64,000 bases of DNA. It comes from Sphaerimonospora thailandensis. Its GTDB lineage: Bacteria > Actinomycetota > Actinomycetes > Streptosporangiales > Streptosporangiaceae. The stretch lies in contig NZ_BOOG01000031.1 of NCBI RefSeq assembly GCF_016863115.1, positions 25,256 through 89,255 on the forward strand, in the 5' to 3' direction. Made by a program: the position numbers and the translations under genes. Below are positions 51,259 to 63,870 of this stretch, in pieces; position 1 is the stretch's first letter, and every line of letters starts with the position of its first letter. Under the pieces are notes generated by a model, which ran no database searches, was not told where the DNA came from, and saw only the letters and a program-made list of their open reading frames with translations.

Positions 51259-52836
51259 ATGGATAGCGTCGATCTCAACGCTGTATGGGCTCGGGCGCTC
51301 GCGACCCTGTTCGACGAGGGCGTCTCCGGGCAGCAGCGCGCTTTCCTCCAGATGACGCAGCCCTCCGGGCTGATCAACGACACGATCCTCCTGGCCGCCC
51401 CCAACGACTTCGCCAAGGAGGTCCTGGAAGTACGGCTCCGCCCGCTGATCGCGCACGCGCTCGCACAGGAGTTGGGGCAGCCGGTGCGCATCGCGGTGAT
51501 GGTCGATCCAGGCGCCGCCTCCTACGGGCAGAACAGTGCCGTCACGGGCCTGCCCGGTACGGGCACCGGGCAGAGCGGACTGCAGCCGCCTCGGCAGGCC
51601 GAATATCCACAGCCCCACCCACAGGGACAGCGTCCCCCTTTCGCCGAGGACGACTCCGCGCGACGGGATGCCGGGCCGTACGGCGGGCAGGATTACCCAC
51701 AGCGGACCGGCGGATATTCACCCGAGCCCCCGCCGAAGCCCGAGCCCCCGCAGAACCGGTGGGACGTGCGCGGTGGCGGCGGGCGAACCTCGAGCGAGCC
51801 GGCCCGGCTCAACGCGAAGTACACCTTCGAGACGTTCGTCATCGGGGCGAGCAATCGTTTCGCCCACGCGGCCGCCGTCGCCGCCGCCGAATCTCCCGCC
51901 AAGGCGTACAACCCGCTGTTCATCTACGGCGACTCCGGCCTGGGCAAGACCCACCTGCTCCACGCGATCGGCCACTACGCCCAGCACCTCTATGAGGGGG
52001 CCAGGGTGCGTTATGTGAGCTCTGAGGAGTTCACCAACGATTTCATCAACTCCATCCGCGACCACAAGGCGGACGGGTTCCGTGCCCGCTACCGCGCGGT
52101 CGACATCCTGCTCGTGGACGACATCCAGTTTCTGGAGGGCAAGGAGCAGACCCAGGAGGAGTTCTTCCACACCTTCAACACCCTCCACAACGCCAGCAAG
52201 CAGATCGTCATATCCAGCGACCGCGCGCCCAAGCAGCTCATGACGCTGGAGGACCGGCTGCGCAACCGGTTCGAGTGGGGACTGATCACCGATGTCCAGC
52301 CGCCCGAGCTGGAGACCCGCATCGCGATCCTGCGCAAGAAGGCGATACAGGAGGGGCTGGCCGCGCCGCCCGACGTGCTCGAATACATCGCGAGCCGCAT
52401 CGCGACGAACATCCGGGAGCTGGAGGGGGCCCTGATCCGGGTCACCGCGTTCGCCAGCCTGAACCGGCAGTCCGTGGACATCCAACTCGCCGAGGTCGTC
52501 CTCAAGGACCTGATCAGCGAGGACGCCAGCCCAGAGATCACCATCTCTCTCATCATGTCGACGACGGCCGAATACTTCGGGGTCTCGCTCGACGACCTGT
52601 GCGGCAGCTCCCGCTCGCGGGCCTTAGTCACCGCCCGCCAGATCGCCATGTATCTGGCGCGTGAGCTGACCGACCTCTCTCTACCGAAGATCGGCCAGCA
52701 GTTCGGCGGCCGGGATCACACGACCGTGATGCACGCCGAGCGGAAGATACGGTCACTCATGGCCGAGCGTCGATCGATGTACAACCAGGTCAACGAGCTG
52801 ACGACACGCGTCAAGCAGCGAGCGCGCAACGCTTGA
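51259..52836 (+). CDS. dnaA: Chromosomal replication initiator DnaA
   Basis: 525 residues. Domain I (1-80) is followed by a Gln/Pro/Gly-rich linker (85-180, domain II). The AAA+ domain III has Walker A GDSGLGKT at 224-231, Walker [16 protein letters not shown] and the sensor/arginine finger region ([13 protein letters not shown]). Domain IV carries the DnaA-box reader [15 protein letters not shown]. The ATG at 51259 is preceded by GGAGGAG. It opens oriC in the adjacent gap. Confidence 0.98.
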   Translation: MDSVDLNAVWARALATLFDEGVSGQQRAFLQMTQPSGLINDTILLAAPNDFAKEVLEVRLRPLIAHALAQELGQPVRIAVMVDPGAASYGQNSAVTGLPGTGTGQSGLQPPRQAEYPQPHPQGQRPPFAEDDSARRDAGPYGGQDYPQRTGGYSPEPPPKPEPPQNRWDVRGGGGRTSSEPARLNAKYTFETFVIGASNRFAHAAAVAAAESPAKAYNPLFIYGDSGLGKTHLLHAIGHYAQHLYEGARVRYVSSEEFTNDFINSIRDHKADGFRARYRAVDILLVDDIQFLEGKEQTQEEFFHTFNTLHNASKQIVISSDRAPKQLMTLEDRLRNRFEWGLITDVQPPELETRIAILRKKAIQEGLAAPPDVLEYIASRIATNIRELEGALIRVTAFASLNRQSVDIQLAEVVLKDLISEDASPEITISLIMSTTAEYFGVSLDDLCGSSRSRALVTARQIAMYLARELTDLSLPKIGQQFGGRDHTTVMHAERKIRSLMAERRSMYNQVNELTTRVKQRARNA

Positions 52837-53427
52837 TTCACAGCCTGTGGATATCCCTGTGGATCGCATCAGGGACCCATCCGCGGCTCGCTCGCGACTA
52901 CTTCACCCTGACATCCCCTGGAAGATCGCCATGCGGCGTTGTGGATGAACTTGGGGAAAGCCTGGGGATTTCTTGGGGAAGACCCGTGGACATCCTGGGG
53001 ATGCCCTGTGCGTAGCGATTTCCGCAGGCACAAAACGGACTCCTACCCGGTGGATAACCGGTGGAAACATCGTGGATTACTCGTGGATGACGGCCCTCCA
53101 AGTTGGGGAAGCGCTGTGGGCACAGCTCGCGCGCCCACAGCGAGAGCCGCTTCATCCACTCTTCACCCACAGGGCCGGTGGATGAAGAACTGTCCTTGAG
53201 CTGCGAAAACTCAAGTAATCCACATATCCACCGCCCCTAAGAAGATGACGGGTTTCTCTCCCAATGAAGAGCTCAAGAACCATAGAAGGGTTCCGGGAGG
53301 TGCTCAGGTTTCTCAAGCGATCAGGCCCCGGGCGCCCAGTCAGGGGAGGTACCCGGGTTCTGGAGCACCGGGGTCCCGGGAGGTGGAAGACTTGGCGGAG
53401 CACCGATACCCAGGAGGCTGATCCACC
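52837..53427. other. oriC: Chromosomal origin of replication, oriC
   Basis: The 591-bp dnaA-dnaN gap holds many DnaA-box-like 9-mers. Reverse-oriented: TGTGGATAT (52846), TGTGGATCG (52858), TGTGGATGA (52940), GGTGGATAA (53049), CGTGGATTA (53071), CGTGGATGA (53082). Forward: TTCATCCAC (53151), TAATCCACA (53216), ATATCCACC (53224). Most carry ATCCAC rather than the GTCCAC core. The stretch 53190-53290, with CTTGAG/CTCAAG (near 53194-53214) and fewer GC bases, is the most likely unwinding element. It ends in the dnaN promoter and an AGGAGG at 53412. Confidence 0.9.
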
Positions 53428-54567
53428 GTGATGTTCCGGATCGATCGCGACGTGCTCGCCGAGGCCGTGGCGTGGACGGCGCGCAGCCTTCCGGCCCGGC
53501 CCTCGGTGCCGGTGCTGGCGGGCATGCGGCTCGAGGTCACCGACGACCAGCGGCTGAAGCTCTCAGGCTTCGACTACGAGGTCTCGGCCGAAGTGACCCT
53601 CGATCTGCAGACCGGTGAGCCGGGTGTGGTGCTCGTCTCCGGCAAGCTCCTCGCCGAGATCACCCGAGCGCTTCCCGCCCAGCCGGTCGACCTCGTCGTG
53701 GAGGGGTCCAAGGCGGTCGTCACCTGTGGCAGCGCGAGGTTCACGCTGCTCACCATGCCTGTGGAGGACTACCCCTCGCTGCCGTCCATGCCACCGGCGG
53801 CCGGCCGGGTGGGCAGCGACATGTTCGCTTCGGCCGTCGCCCAGGTCGCGGTCGCGACGGGCAAGGACGACACGCTGCCCATGCTCACCGGTGTCCGCAT
53901 GGAAATCGAGGGCGACACGGTGACCCTCGCGGCGACCGACCGCTACCGCCTGGCCGTACGGGAACTGAAGTGGCAGCCGGAGCCGTCCGACTTCCAGGCG
54001 ATCGCGATGATCCCCGGCCGTACACTCGCCGAGACGGCCAAGGCCCTCGGCGGCACGGGCGCGGAAGTGGAGATCGCGCTCAGCTCGGTCGGCGGCACCG
54101 GCGAGGGCATGATCGGATTCTCCAGCTCGGGCAGGCGGACCACGACCAGGCTTCTCGACCCGGAGTTCCCCAAGTACCGCTCGCTGCTGCCCACCGAGTT
54201 CTCCGCGCACGCGGACTTGTCCACAGCCTCGTTCGTGGAGGCGGTCAAGCGCGTCGCGCTGGTCGCCGAGCGCAACACCCCCGTACGGCTGGCCTTCCAC
54301 GGCGGCGAGGTCGTCCTGGAGGCGGGCAGCGGCGACGAGGCGCAGGCCGTGGAGGCGCTGCCGGTCGAGTTCGACGGTGACGAGATCAACATCGCGTTCA
54401 ACCACCAGTACCTGCTGGAAGGGCTGGGCGCGATCGACTCCGACGTGGCGCGGCTGCACTTCACCACTTCCACCAAGCCGGCGATCCTCACCGGGGGCAA
54501 ACCTGTGGATGACGGTGCGGTCGAGGACTACCGATACCTCATCATGCCGATCCGCCTGTCGAGCTGA
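53428..54567 (+). CDS. dnaN: DNA polymerase III beta subunit (sliding clamp)
   Basis: 379 residues with three clamp domains: RIDRDVLAEAVAWTARSLP, LAEITRALPAQPVDLVV, TLPMLTGVRMEIEGD, AATDRYRLAVRELKW, and the C-terminal RYLIMPIRLSS. The start is GTG 53428 (an ATG follows at once), 10 nt after AGGAGG. A TTGTCCACA lies within the gene (54217-54225). The clamp paralogue at the left edge of the window differs mainly after the DRYR motif. Confidence 0.98.
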   Translation: MMFRIDRDVLAEAVAWTARSLPARPSVPVLAGMRLEVTDDQRLKLSGFDYEVSAEVTLDLQTGEPGVVLVSGKLLAEITRALPAQPVDLVVEGSKAVVTCGSARFTLLTMPVEDYPSLPSMPPAAGRVGSDMFASAVAQVAVATGKDDTLPMLTGVRMEIEGDTVTLAATDRYRLAVRELKWQPEPSDFQAIAMIPGRTLAETAKALGGTGAEVEIALSSVGGTGEGMIGFSSSGRRTTTRLLDPEFPKYRSLLPTEFSAHADLSTASFVEAVKRVALVAERNTPVRLAFHGGEVVLEAGSGDEAQAVEALPVEFDGDEINIAFNHQYLLEGLGAIDSDVARLHFTTSTKPAILTGGKPVDDGAVEDYRYLIMPIRLSS

Positions 54568-54694
54568 TCTCTTGAGCTGATCTGCTGAGCGATCACGGGC
54601 GTACGATCTGGGCGAGGGCATAGGCCCATCGCGTTGGGGTACGCGTGCCTTTCAGACGAGTTTGGATGGTTGCTGCGGCTAAGGGGTGGCTGAC

Positions 54695-55630
54695 ATGCGA
54701 ATCGGCATGATCGGGCTCGGCAAGATGGGCGGGAACATGGCCGAGCGGCTGCGTCGTGGCGGCCATGAGGTCATCGGATACGACCGCGACCCGTCGATCA
54801 GCGATGCCGGCAGCCTCAAAGAGCTCATCGAGAGGCTGGACCCTCCGCGCGCCGTATGGGTTATGGTCCCCGCCGGCGACCCGACCCGGGCCGTCATCGA
54901 ACAACTCGGAGAACTGCTGTCGGCCGGCGACATCGTCGTGGACGGCGGTAACTCGCACTACAAGGATGACCAGCGGCACGCGGCCGAACTCGACGCGAAG
55001 GGCATCGGCTTCGTCGACGTGGGCGTCAGCGGCGGCGTCTGGGGACTGGAGTACGGCTACGCGCTCATGGCCGGCGGCGCCCCCGAGCACATCGGGCAGC
55101 TCATGCCGATCTTCGAGGTGCTCAAACCTGCGGGAGAGGACGGCTTCGTCCGCGCCGGGGGCGTCGGCGGCGGACACTTCGCGAAGATGGTCCACAACGG
55201 CATCGAGTACGGCATGATGCAGGCCTTCGCCGAGGGATGGGAACTGCTGGAAGCCAGCGAAGCCGTGACGGACATCGTCGGCACCTTCAAGAGTTGGCGA
55301 CATGGCACGGTCATCCGCTCCTGGCTGCTCGACCTGATGGTCCGCGCCCTCGAGGAGGATCCGGATCTGGCCGAGTTGAAGGGGTACGCGGAGGACTCGG
55401 GCGAGGGCCGGTGGACGGTCCAGGCGGCGGTCGAGCACGCCGTGCCCCTTCCGGCCATCACGGCCGCCCTCTACGCGCGCTTCACGTCCCGCCAGACCGA
55501 CTCACCGGCCATGAAGATGGTCGCGGCGCTGCGCAACCAGTTCGGCGGCCACGCGGTCGCCTCGAGCGAAGGCCAGACGGGCAAGGGCGCCGACTCCCCC
55601 GGCGCCGACGTCACCCCTCCCTTGCCGTGA
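54695..55630 (+). CDS. gnd: 6-phosphogluconate dehydrogenase, short NAD-type (decarboxylating)
   Basis: 311 residues. NAD(P) site IGMIGLGKMGGNMAERL, substrate residues in VVDGGNSHYKDD and VGVSGGVWGLEYGYALMAGG, and catalytic Lys in GGGHFAKMVHNGIEYGMMQ. This is the shorter homotetrameric type common between dnaN and recF in actinobacteria. It converts 6-phosphogluconate to ribulose-5-phosphate. The ATG at 54695 is 8 nt after AAGGGG. The stop codon lies in the first copy of a dispersed repeat. Confidence 0.95.
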   Translation: MRIGMIGLGKMGGNMAERLRRGGHEVIGYDRDPSISDAGSLKELIERLDPPRAVWVMVPAGDPTRAVIEQLGELLSAGDIVVDGGNSHYKDDQRHAAELDAKGIGFVDVGVSGGVWGLEYGYALMAGGAPEHIGQLMPIFEVLKPAGEDGFVRAGGVGGGHFAKMVHNGIEYGMMQAFAEGWELLEASEAVTDIVGTFKSWRHGTVIRSWLLDLMVRALEEDPDLAELKGYAEDSGEGRWTVQAAVEHAVPLPAITAALYARFTSRQTDSPAMKMVAALRNQFGGHAVASSEGQTGKGADSPGADVTPPLP

Positions 55631-55880
55631 TCTCGCGAATACTCGCACACAGCACACTCCACCTGCGCTTGTTCCATTCGTGATCTTGCAGAAACTCGCA
55701 GCCGTAGGCGCCGACCAGGGGGAAGCACTTCCGTGATCTTGCAGTCGTGCGAGCGAGCTGACTGCAAGATCACGGATACGGTAACCCCAGGTCAGCGCAT
55801 ATCTGTGCGAGAAACCGCAAGATCACGCCAAGTGTTTTCCCAGGTGATGGGATAAGTCTGCGAGCAACTGCAAGATCACG
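55626..55880. repeat. Six copies of a GTGATCTTGCAG element between gnd and recF
   Basis: The 287-bp gap is filled by a short element with consensus CGTGATCTTGCAGaaaCTCGCA. Direct copies start at 55626 (degenerate, containing the gnd stop), 55679 and 55732; inverted copies end at 55774, 55827 and 55880. The third and fourth form a perfect 16-bp inverted repeat (55731-55746 with 55760-55775). The arrangement, three direct then three inverted, is itself roughly symmetric. Nothing else is seen in the gap apart from the recF promoter. Confidence 0.85.
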
Positions 55881-55904
55881 GCCAAGGTGGGGGGTGGGGA
55901 GGGC

Positions 55905-55917
55905 TAGCCTTACGGGC
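55905..55917 (+). promoter_or_regulatory. Putative leaderless -10 element for recF
   Basis: TAGCCT (55905-55910) ends 7 nt before the recF GTG, with no Shine-Dalgarno. Confidence 0.4.
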
Positions 55918-57117
55918 GTGCATGTGGCGAGCCTTTCCCTCACCGACTACCGGTCGTACGCCGGAGTCGACCTCATGCTCGAGCCCGGGCCCACGGCCTT
56001 CGTCGGCCCGAACGGGCAGGGGAAGACGAACCTGGTCGAGGCGCTGGGCTACCTGGCCACCCATTCGAGTCACCGGGTCGCCACTGACGCCCCGCTCGTA
56101 CGGCACGGCGCGCAGCGGGCGGTCATCCGGTCGGTCGTCGTCAAGGACGACCGCCGCGCGCTGATCGAGTTGGAGATCAACCCGGGGCGGGCCAACCGCG
56201 CCAGGGTGAACCGCTCTCCGGTTCCCCGGCCGCGCGACGCGCTCGGCCTGCTGCGAACCGTGCTGTTCGCCCCCGAGGATCTCGCGCTGGTCAAGGGTGA
56301 CCCCTCCGAGCGGCGTCGTTTCGTGGACGAACTGCTGGTCGCCCGTGCTCCGCGGCTCGCCGGGGTGCGCGCTGACTATGATCGCGTGCTGAAGCAGCGC
56401 AACGCCCTGCTGCGTACGATCGCCGCTTCGGGCGGCGGCAGGCGGCGCGGCGCCCGCAGGCAGGACGAAGAGGCGGGGTTCGCCGCCGCGGGGGCTGGGG
56501 ACGTGCTGGCTACGCTTGAGATCTGGGACGCCCATCTCGTACGGCACGGCGCCGAGTTGACCGCGGCCCGCCTGGAGTTGGTCGACGCGCTGCGTCCGAT
56601 GGCGGCCAAGGCCTACGCCACGCTCGCCCCGTCGTCCGGGCTGGCGGATCTGGATTATCGGTGCTCGGCAGACGAAGGAAAGTTATCCACAGATATACCT
56701 CAATTGGGGATAACCCGTGAGGACATAGCCGAACGGCTGCGCGCCGCCCTCGCCGAGGTTCGCCGGACCGAGTTGGCGCGCGGTGTCACGCTGATCGGCC
56801 CGCACCGCGACGACCTGCAGCTCCGGCTGGGTGAGTTGCCGGCTCGGGGTTACGCCAGCCACGGCGAGTCCTGGTCGTTCGCGCTGGCGCTCCGGCTGGC
56901 CGCCTACGACCTCCTCCGATCGGACGGCGGCGATCCCGTGCTCATCCTCGATGACGTGTTCGCCGAGCTCGACGACCAGCGACGCAGGCGGCTCACCGAG
57001 ATCGTCGCCCCCGCCGAGCAGGTGCTCATCACCGCGGCGGTGGCCGGCGACGTGCCGCCCGAACTCGCCGGGGCCCGCTTCGACGTGACCGAAGGGACCG
57101 TGACCCGTGTCCGCTGA
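55918..57117 (+). CDS. recF: DNA replication and repair protein RecF
   Basis: 399 residues. Opening [19 protein letters not shown], Walker A GPNGQGKT (30-37), then [15 protein letters not shown], signature-like [20 protein letters not shown] and Walker [21 protein letters not shown]. RecF loads RecA at gaps with RecO and RecR. The GTG at 55918 fits the family start and the TAGCCT spacing. A perfect DnaA box TTATCCACA is embedded at 56683-56691. The end overlaps the next gene by 11 nt. Confidence 0.96.
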   Translation: MHVASLSLTDYRSYAGVDLMLEPGPTAFVGPNGQGKTNLVEALGYLATHSSHRVATDAPLVRHGAQRAVIRSVVVKDDRRALIELEINPGRANRARVNRSPVPRPRDALGLLRTVLFAPEDLALVKGDPSERRRFVDELLVARAPRLAGVRADYDRVLKQRNALLRTIAASGGGRRRGARRQDEEAGFAAAGAGDVLATLEIWDAHLVRHGAELTAARLELVDALRPMAAKAYATLAPSSGLADLDYRCSADEGKLSTDIPQLGITREDIAERLRAALAEVRRTELARGVTLIGPHRDDLQLRLGELPARGYASHGESWSFALALRLAAYDLLRSDGGDPVLILDDVFAELDDQRRRRLTEIVAPAEQVLITAAVAGDVPPELAGARFDVTEGTVTRVR

Positions 57118-57745
57118 ACGTCCCCTGCCCGAACCCCCCGGATCGTCCCCTGAATCCGATCAGCCTCCTCTCGGTGCGGTCACTGGACCGCCCGGGGGCT
57201 CTCCGGCTCAATCGCCTGCTTTATCCACAGGCGGTGGACAACCGCCCCAAACGCGGATGGCCGCGGCACGGGGCGCGGCGCTGGCTCGGGAGAAGCTGGC
57301 ACAGGCCAAGGCGGACGCCGCCCGGCGCGGGCAGCTTCCCCGGACCGAGCCGCGCCGCCGGCCCGGCGGTCAGCGGCGGGACTCCGGCGATCCGCAGCTG
57401 TTCGGCCGGGCGATCCGCGACCTGCTCGCCGATCGGGGTTGGGAGCAGCCCGCCGCGATCGGGGGTGTCTTCGGCCGCTGGCGCGAGATCGTCGGTTCCG
57501 GGCTGGCCGAGCACACCAGGCCCGAGAGCTTCGCGGACGGCGAGGTGATCGTGACCGCCGACTCGACGGCCTGGGCCACACAGGTGCGCCTGCTGGCATC
57601 GACGCTGGTCAAGCGGCTGAATGAGGAACTCGGCGACGGAACGGTCAAGCAGGTGAAGGTGCGTGGTCCGGTCGGGGGACCGGCCCGTCCGGAAGGCGGC
57701 CTGCGAGTACGCGGCTCGCGCGGGCCGCGGGACACGTACGGCTGA
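57107..57745 (+). CDS. DUF721 (DciA-like) protein
   Basis: 212 residues. A low-complexity N-terminus (1-95, Pro/Ala/Arg) precedes the DUF721 domain: [63 protein letters not shown]721 includes DciA, the ancestral loader of DnaB in bacteria lacking DnaC, so a role with the dnaB helicase is likely. The GTG overlaps recF. A perfect TTATCCACA (57221-57229) and GGTGGACAA (57233) lie inside. The stop codon is the first base triplet of the tandem array that follows. Confidence 0.92.
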   Translation: MSAERPLPEPPGSSPESDQPPLGAVTGPPGGSPAQSPALSTGGGQPPQTRMAAARGAALAREKLAQAKADAARRGQLPRTEPRRRPGGQRRDSGDPQLFGRAIRDLLADRGWEQPAAIGGVFGRWREIVGSGLAEHTRPESFADGEVIVTADSTAWATQVRLLASTLVKRLNEELGDGTVKQVKVRGPVGGPARPEGGLRVRGSRGPRDTYG

Positions 57746-57914
57746 GCCGTACCGAAGAGCACAGCCGGCTGAGCCGTACCAAGAGCACAGCCGGCTGAGC
57801 CGTACCGAAGAGCACAGTCGACTGAGCCGTACCGAAGAGCACAGTCGACTGAGCCGTACCAAGAGCACAGTCGACTGAGTCGCACCGAAGAGCACAGTCG
57901 GCTGAGTCGGACAC
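57743..57914. repeat. 27-bp tandem array (six full copies) between DUF721 and gyrB
   Basis: Six consecutive units of 26-27 bp (TGAGCCGTACCGAAGAGCAC + AGCCGGC or AGTCGAC) and a partial seventh. Copies 2 and 5 lack one G, so the reading frame is not kept and the array is non-coding. At each junction a perfect 10-bp palindrome is formed: CAGCCGGCTG (copies 1-2 and 2-3) or CAGTCGACTG (3-4, 4-5, 5-6). The two forms differ by paired changes that preserve the symmetry. Confidence 0.95.
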
Positions 57915-60189
<2,275 letters not shown>

Positions 60190-60217
60190 GCAGAGTGTCT
60201 GACCAGAAGGACTTTTC

Positions 60218-62725
60218 GTGACGGAAGTGAACACTCAGCCAGGGCCTCCCGCCGATCGCATCGAGCCGGTCGACATCCAGGCCGAGATGCAGCGCAGCTA
60301 CATGGACTACGCGATGTCGGTCATCGTGTCCCGTGCGCTGCCGGACGTGCGCGACGGCCTCAAGCCCGTGCACCGCCGGGTGCTGTACGCGATGTTCGAC
60401 GGGGGCTACCGCCCCGATCGTGGCTACTTCAAGTGCTCGCGCATCGTCGGCGACGTCATGGGTTCGTATCACCCCCACGGCGACACGTCGATCTACGACA
60501 CGGTCGTACGGCTCGCGCAGCCGTGGTCGCTGCGCTACCCGCTCGTCGACGGACAGGGCAACTTCGGCTCACCGGGCAACGACCCCGCGGCCGCGATGCG
60601 ATACACCGAGAGCCGCCTGGCGCCGATCGCCATGGAGATGCTCCGGGACATCGACAAGGAGACCGTCGACTTCCAGCCGAACTACGACGGTCGGTCGCAG
60701 GAGCCGGTGGTCCTGCCGTCGCGGTTCCCCAACCTGCTCGTCAACGGCTCGGCCGGCATCGCGGTCGGGATGGCGACGAACATCCCGCCGCACAACCTCC
60801 GCGAGGTCGGCGAGGCCGTCAAGTGGGCGCTGGACAACCCCGAGGCGGGCGACGACGAGCTTCTCGCCGGGCTGATGGCCCGGATCAAGGGCCCGGACTT
60901 CCCGACCGGGGCGCTCATCGTCGGCCGCCGCGGCATCGAGGACGCCTACCGCACCGGACGCGGCTCGATCATCATGCGGGCCGTGGTCGAGGTCGAGGAG
61001 GACGCCAAGGGGCGCCAGTGCCTGGTCGTCACCGCCCTGCCGTACCAGGTGAACCCGGACAACCTCGCGCTCACCATCGCCGAGCTGGTCAAGGACGGCC
61101 GGGTCACCGGCATCGCGGACGTACGCGACGAGACCTCCTCGCGTACGGGCCAGCGGCTGGTGATCGTGCTCAAGCGCGACGCGGTCGCCAAGGTCGTGCT
61201 GAACAACCTGTACAAGCACACCCAGCTCCAGACGACGTTCGGCGCGAACATGATCGCGCTCGTGGACGGCGTGCCCCGGACGCTGCGGCTCGACCAGTTC
61301 GTCCGGCACTACATCGTCCACCAGATCGAGGTCGTCGTCCGGCGGACCCGGTTCCTGCTGCGCAAGGCCGAGGAACGCGCCCACATCCTGCGCGGCCTGC
61401 TCAAGGCGCTCGACCGGATGGACGAGGTCATCGCGCTGATCAGGGGATCGGCTTCGGCGGCCGAGGCCCAGGGCGGCCTGATGACGCTGCTCGACATCGA
61501 CCAGGTGCAGGCGCAGGCCATCCTGGACATGCAGCTGCGCAAGCTGGCCGCGCTGGAACGCCAGCAGATCCAGGACGAGTACGACGGCCTGATGGCGCAG
61601 ATCGCCGACTACAACGACATCCTCGCCTCCGAGCCACGCCAGCGGCGGCTCGTCTCCGAGGAACTCGGCGAGATCATCGGTAAGTTCGGCGACGAGCGCA
61701 AGACCGAGATCATCGCGCATGAGGGCGACATGTCCATGGAGGACCTGATCGCCGAAGAGGACGTCGTCGTCACGATCACTCTCGGCGGCTACGCCAAGCG
61801 CACGAGCACCGACCTCTACCGGGCCCAGCGGCGGGGCGGCAAGGGAGTGCGCGGCGCCCAGCTCCGTCAGGACGACATCGTCGAGCACTTCTTCGTGACC
61901 ACGACCCATCACTGGCTGCTGGCCTTCACGAACAAGGGCCGGGTCTACCGGTTCAAGGCGTACGAGCTGCCGGACGCGGGTCGCGACGCCCGCGGCCAGC
62001 ACCTCGCGAACCTGCTCGCGATGCAGCCGGACGAGCACGTCATGGAGATCCTGGCCCTGCGCGACTACGACGTGGCGCCGTATCTCGTGCTCGCGACCCG
62101 CAGTGGCCTGGTGAAGAAGACCCGGTTGTCGGAGTACGACTCGCCGCGGTCGGGCGGCCTCATCGCCATCAACCTCCGCGAGGACGACGAGGTGATCGCG
62201 GCGCGGCTCGTCTCCGAGGGCGACGATCTCCTGCTCGTCTCCAAGAACGCGCAGTCGATCCGCTTCACCGCCTCCGATGAGGCGCTGCGCCCGATGGGCC
62301 GCGCCACCAGCGGCGTCATCGGCATGCGGTTCGTCGACGGCGACGAACTCCTGTCCATGAACGTGATCAGGGACGGCGAGGACGTGTTAATCGCCACGGA
62401 GGGCGGGTACGCGAAGCGCACCCCGGCCGAGCAGTACCCGGTGCAGGGCCGGGGTGGCAAGGGCGTGCTCACCGCGAAGATCGTAAGCTCCCGTGGCAAG
62501 CTGGTCGGAGCCGTCATGGTGCGCCCCGAGGACGAGGTCTTCGCCATCACCTCGGTAGGCGGGGTGATCCGGACCAGCGCCGGGGAGATCAAGCGGTCGG
62601 GCCGGCAGACGATGGGGGTGCGCCTGATGAACCTCGCAGAGGGAGACAGCGTCGTCGCGCTTGCCCGGAATGCCGAGTCGTTGGAGACCGAGGAAAACGG
62701 GGCAGGAGACGAGGCTGATGAGTAA
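60218..62725 (+). CDS. gyrA: DNA gyrase subunit A
   Basis: 835 residues. Winged-helix core with catalytic tyrosine Y129 ([10 protein letters not shown]) and quinolone-determining region [17 protein letters not shown], with T90 and D94 at the positions equivalent to E. coli 83 and 87. The C-terminal beta-pinwheel contains the GyrA box [10 protein letters not shown]. The C-terminus is acidic ([13 protein letters not shown]). It cleaves and re-joins DNA. It overlaps the next gene by 8 nt. Confidence 0.98.
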   Translation: MTEVNTQPGPPADRIEPVDIQAEMQRSYMDYAMSVIVSRALPDVRDGLKPVHRRVLYAMFDGGYRPDRGYFKCSRIVGDVMGSYHPHGDTSIYDTVVRLAQPWSLRYPLVDGQGNFGSPGNDPAAAMRYTESRLAPIAMEMLRDIDKETVDFQPNYDGRSQEPVVLPSRFPNLLVNGSAGIAVGMATNIPPHNLREVGEAVKWALDNPEAGDDELLAGLMARIKGPDFPTGALIVGRRGIEDAYRTGRGSIIMRAVVEVEEDAKGRQCLVVTALPYQVNPDNLALTIAELVKDGRVTGIADVRDETSSRTGQRLVIVLKRDAVAKVVLNNLYKHTQLQTTFGANMIALVDGVPRTLRLDQFVRHYIVHQIEVVVRRTRFLLRKAEERAHILRGLLKALDRMDEVIALIRGSASAAEAQGGLMTLLDIDQVQAQAILDMQLRKLAALERQQIQDEYDGLMAQIADYNDILASEPRQRRLVSEELGEIIGKFGDERKTEIIAHEGDMSMEDLIAEEDVVVTITLGGYAKRTSTDLYRAQRRGGKGVRGAQLRQDDIVEHFFVTTTHHWLLAFTNKGRVYRFKAYELPDAGRDARGQHLANLLAMQPDEHVMEILALRDYDVAPYLVLATRSGLVKKTRLSEYDSPRSGGLIAINLREDDEVIAARLVSEGDDLLLVSKNAQSIRFTASDEALRPMGRATSGVIGMRFVDGDELLSMNVIRDGEDVLIATEGGYAKRTPAEQYPVQGRGGKGVLTAKIVSSRGKLVGAVMVRPEDEVFAITSVGGVIRTSAGEIKRSGRQTMGVRLMNLAEGDSVVALARNAESLETEENGAGDEADE

Positions 62726-63614
62726 CGGAAGGAACGGGGTTAGCGGGTCGGCCCAGGATGGGGGTAGCGTCGCCAGAGTGGCGCGCGATGAACATGATGT
62801 GACACCTGGCGAGAAGGCCAAGGCCGAAGACCCGGCTCGAGACACCGTTCGCGTCCGGACGTCCGCACCGGACCAGCCGTGGAAGCAGCGGCCGCCCGCG
62901 GACGATGCCAGACCCGCGGACGGCAGGCTCGCGGGCGCCGCGGAGCCCACTGCCGCCTACGCCAGACCGGCCGGGCTGCCGCCGAAGGGGGGCCAGCCCG
63001 GGGGCCCGGGGAGCGGTCAGTCCGGTGGCCAGGCTGCCGCTTCGGGCAACAGCGCCCAGGGGAACCCGGTGGCGGGGTTCCCCCGGCCGACGCCGGCCGG
63101 TGACGCGGCCCGTCCTGGCCCGGCGGGGGACGGCGGGGTGCTGGCGGCCGGCGGCGCCATGAAGGGCCTCTCCTTCGAGGAGCGGAAAGACGGCCAGGGC
63201 GTGCTGGGCGGCAAGAAGGACAAGAAGTCCGGCGTCCGGCCGCCGCGCAAGGCCCACCTCGTGCTGCGCCGGGTCGAGCCGTGGTCGGCGATGAAGTTCA
63301 GCTTCGTCGTCTCCCTGGTCTGCTTCGTGGTGCTGTTCGTGGCCGTGGCCGTGCTGTACGGCGTGCTTTCCGCGCTCGGCGTCTTCTCCTCGATCACCGA
63401 CGCCGTGCGGCAGTTGGCGGGTGACCAGAGCACCGGCATCGCCCTCGACATCAGCAGTTGGTTCGAGCCGATGCGCATCCTCGGCTACACCGCCCTGCTC
63501 GGCGCGGTGAACGTCGTGCTGATCACCGCGCTGTCCACACTGGGCGCGGTCATCTACAACATGTCCGCCGACCTCGTCGGCGGCGTGGAGATGACCTTCA
63601 GCGAGGCCGAATAA
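62718..63614 (+). CDS. DUF3566 transmembrane protein
   Basis: 298 residues. A long low-complexity N-terminus (1-170; Gly/Pro/Ala) is followed by the DUF3566 domain with two helices: [20 protein letters not shown], then [20 protein letters not shown], and the second helix with [20 protein letters not shown]. This protein follows gyrA in most actinobacteria (Rv0007 in Mycobacterium). Its function is not known. The ATG overlaps the gyrA stop region, indicating coupling. Confidence 0.9.
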   Translation: MSNGRNGVSGSAQDGGSVARVARDEHDVTPGEKAKAEDPARDTVRVRTSAPDQPWKQRPPADDARPADGRLAGAAEPTAAYARPAGLPPKGGQPGGPGSGQSGGQAAASGNSAQGNPVAGFPRPTPAGDAARPGPAGDGGVLAAGGAMKGLSFEERKDGQGVLGGKKDKKSGVRPPRKAHLVLRRVEPWSAMKFSFVVSLVCFVVLFVAVAVLYGVLSALGVFSSITDAVRQLAGDQSTGIALDISSWFEPMRILGYTALLGAVNVVLITALSTLGAVIYNMSADLVGGVEMTFSEAE

Positions 63615-63621
63615 CGCGTTT

Positions 63622-63655
63622 CGTACGGCTACCGCACGCCGGCGGTAGCCGTACG
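63622..63655 (+). terminator. Terminator of the gyrBA-DUF3566 operon
   Basis: CGTACGGCTACCGC and GCGGTAGCCGTACG form a perfect 14-bp stem with a 6-nt loop, 7 nt after the stop. No T-run. Confidence 0.75.
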
Positions 63656-63788
63656 CGGTCCCCGTGGCACAGGCACGAACACCGGTACGGGGCACGACCA
63701 GCGGCACGGGCACGGTAAGATTTACCTCAGTCGGGGAACGGATTCGCCGCCATAGGCGAGATGCGGTAACGTTCCTTGCACCGAGTGC

Positions 63789-63862
63789 GGGGCTATAGCT
63801 CAGACGGTTAGAGCGCTTCCCTGATAAGGAAGAGGTCCCTGGTTCGAGTCCAGGTAGCCCCA
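63789..63862 (+). tRNA. tRNA-Ile (anticodon GAU)
   Basis: 74-nt cloverleaf. Acceptor GGGGCTA/TAGCCCC, D-arm AGCTCAGACGGTTAGAGC, anticodon arm CTTCC-CTGATAA-GGAAG (anticodon GAT at 63823-63825), T-arm with GGTTCGAGTCC. CCA is not encoded (A is followed by CCC). tRNA-Ile after gyrA is the usual actinobacterial arrangement. Confidence 0.98.
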
Positions 63863-63870
63863 CCCAGCTC

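Noticed and set aside
57743..57914. CRISPR array
   Set aside because: Units are contiguous with no unique spacers, and no cas genes are present in the window.
60485..60505. Quinolone resistance mutation in GyrA (T90)
   Set aside because: Residue at E. coli position 83 varies naturally in actinobacteria; no resistance can be inferred.
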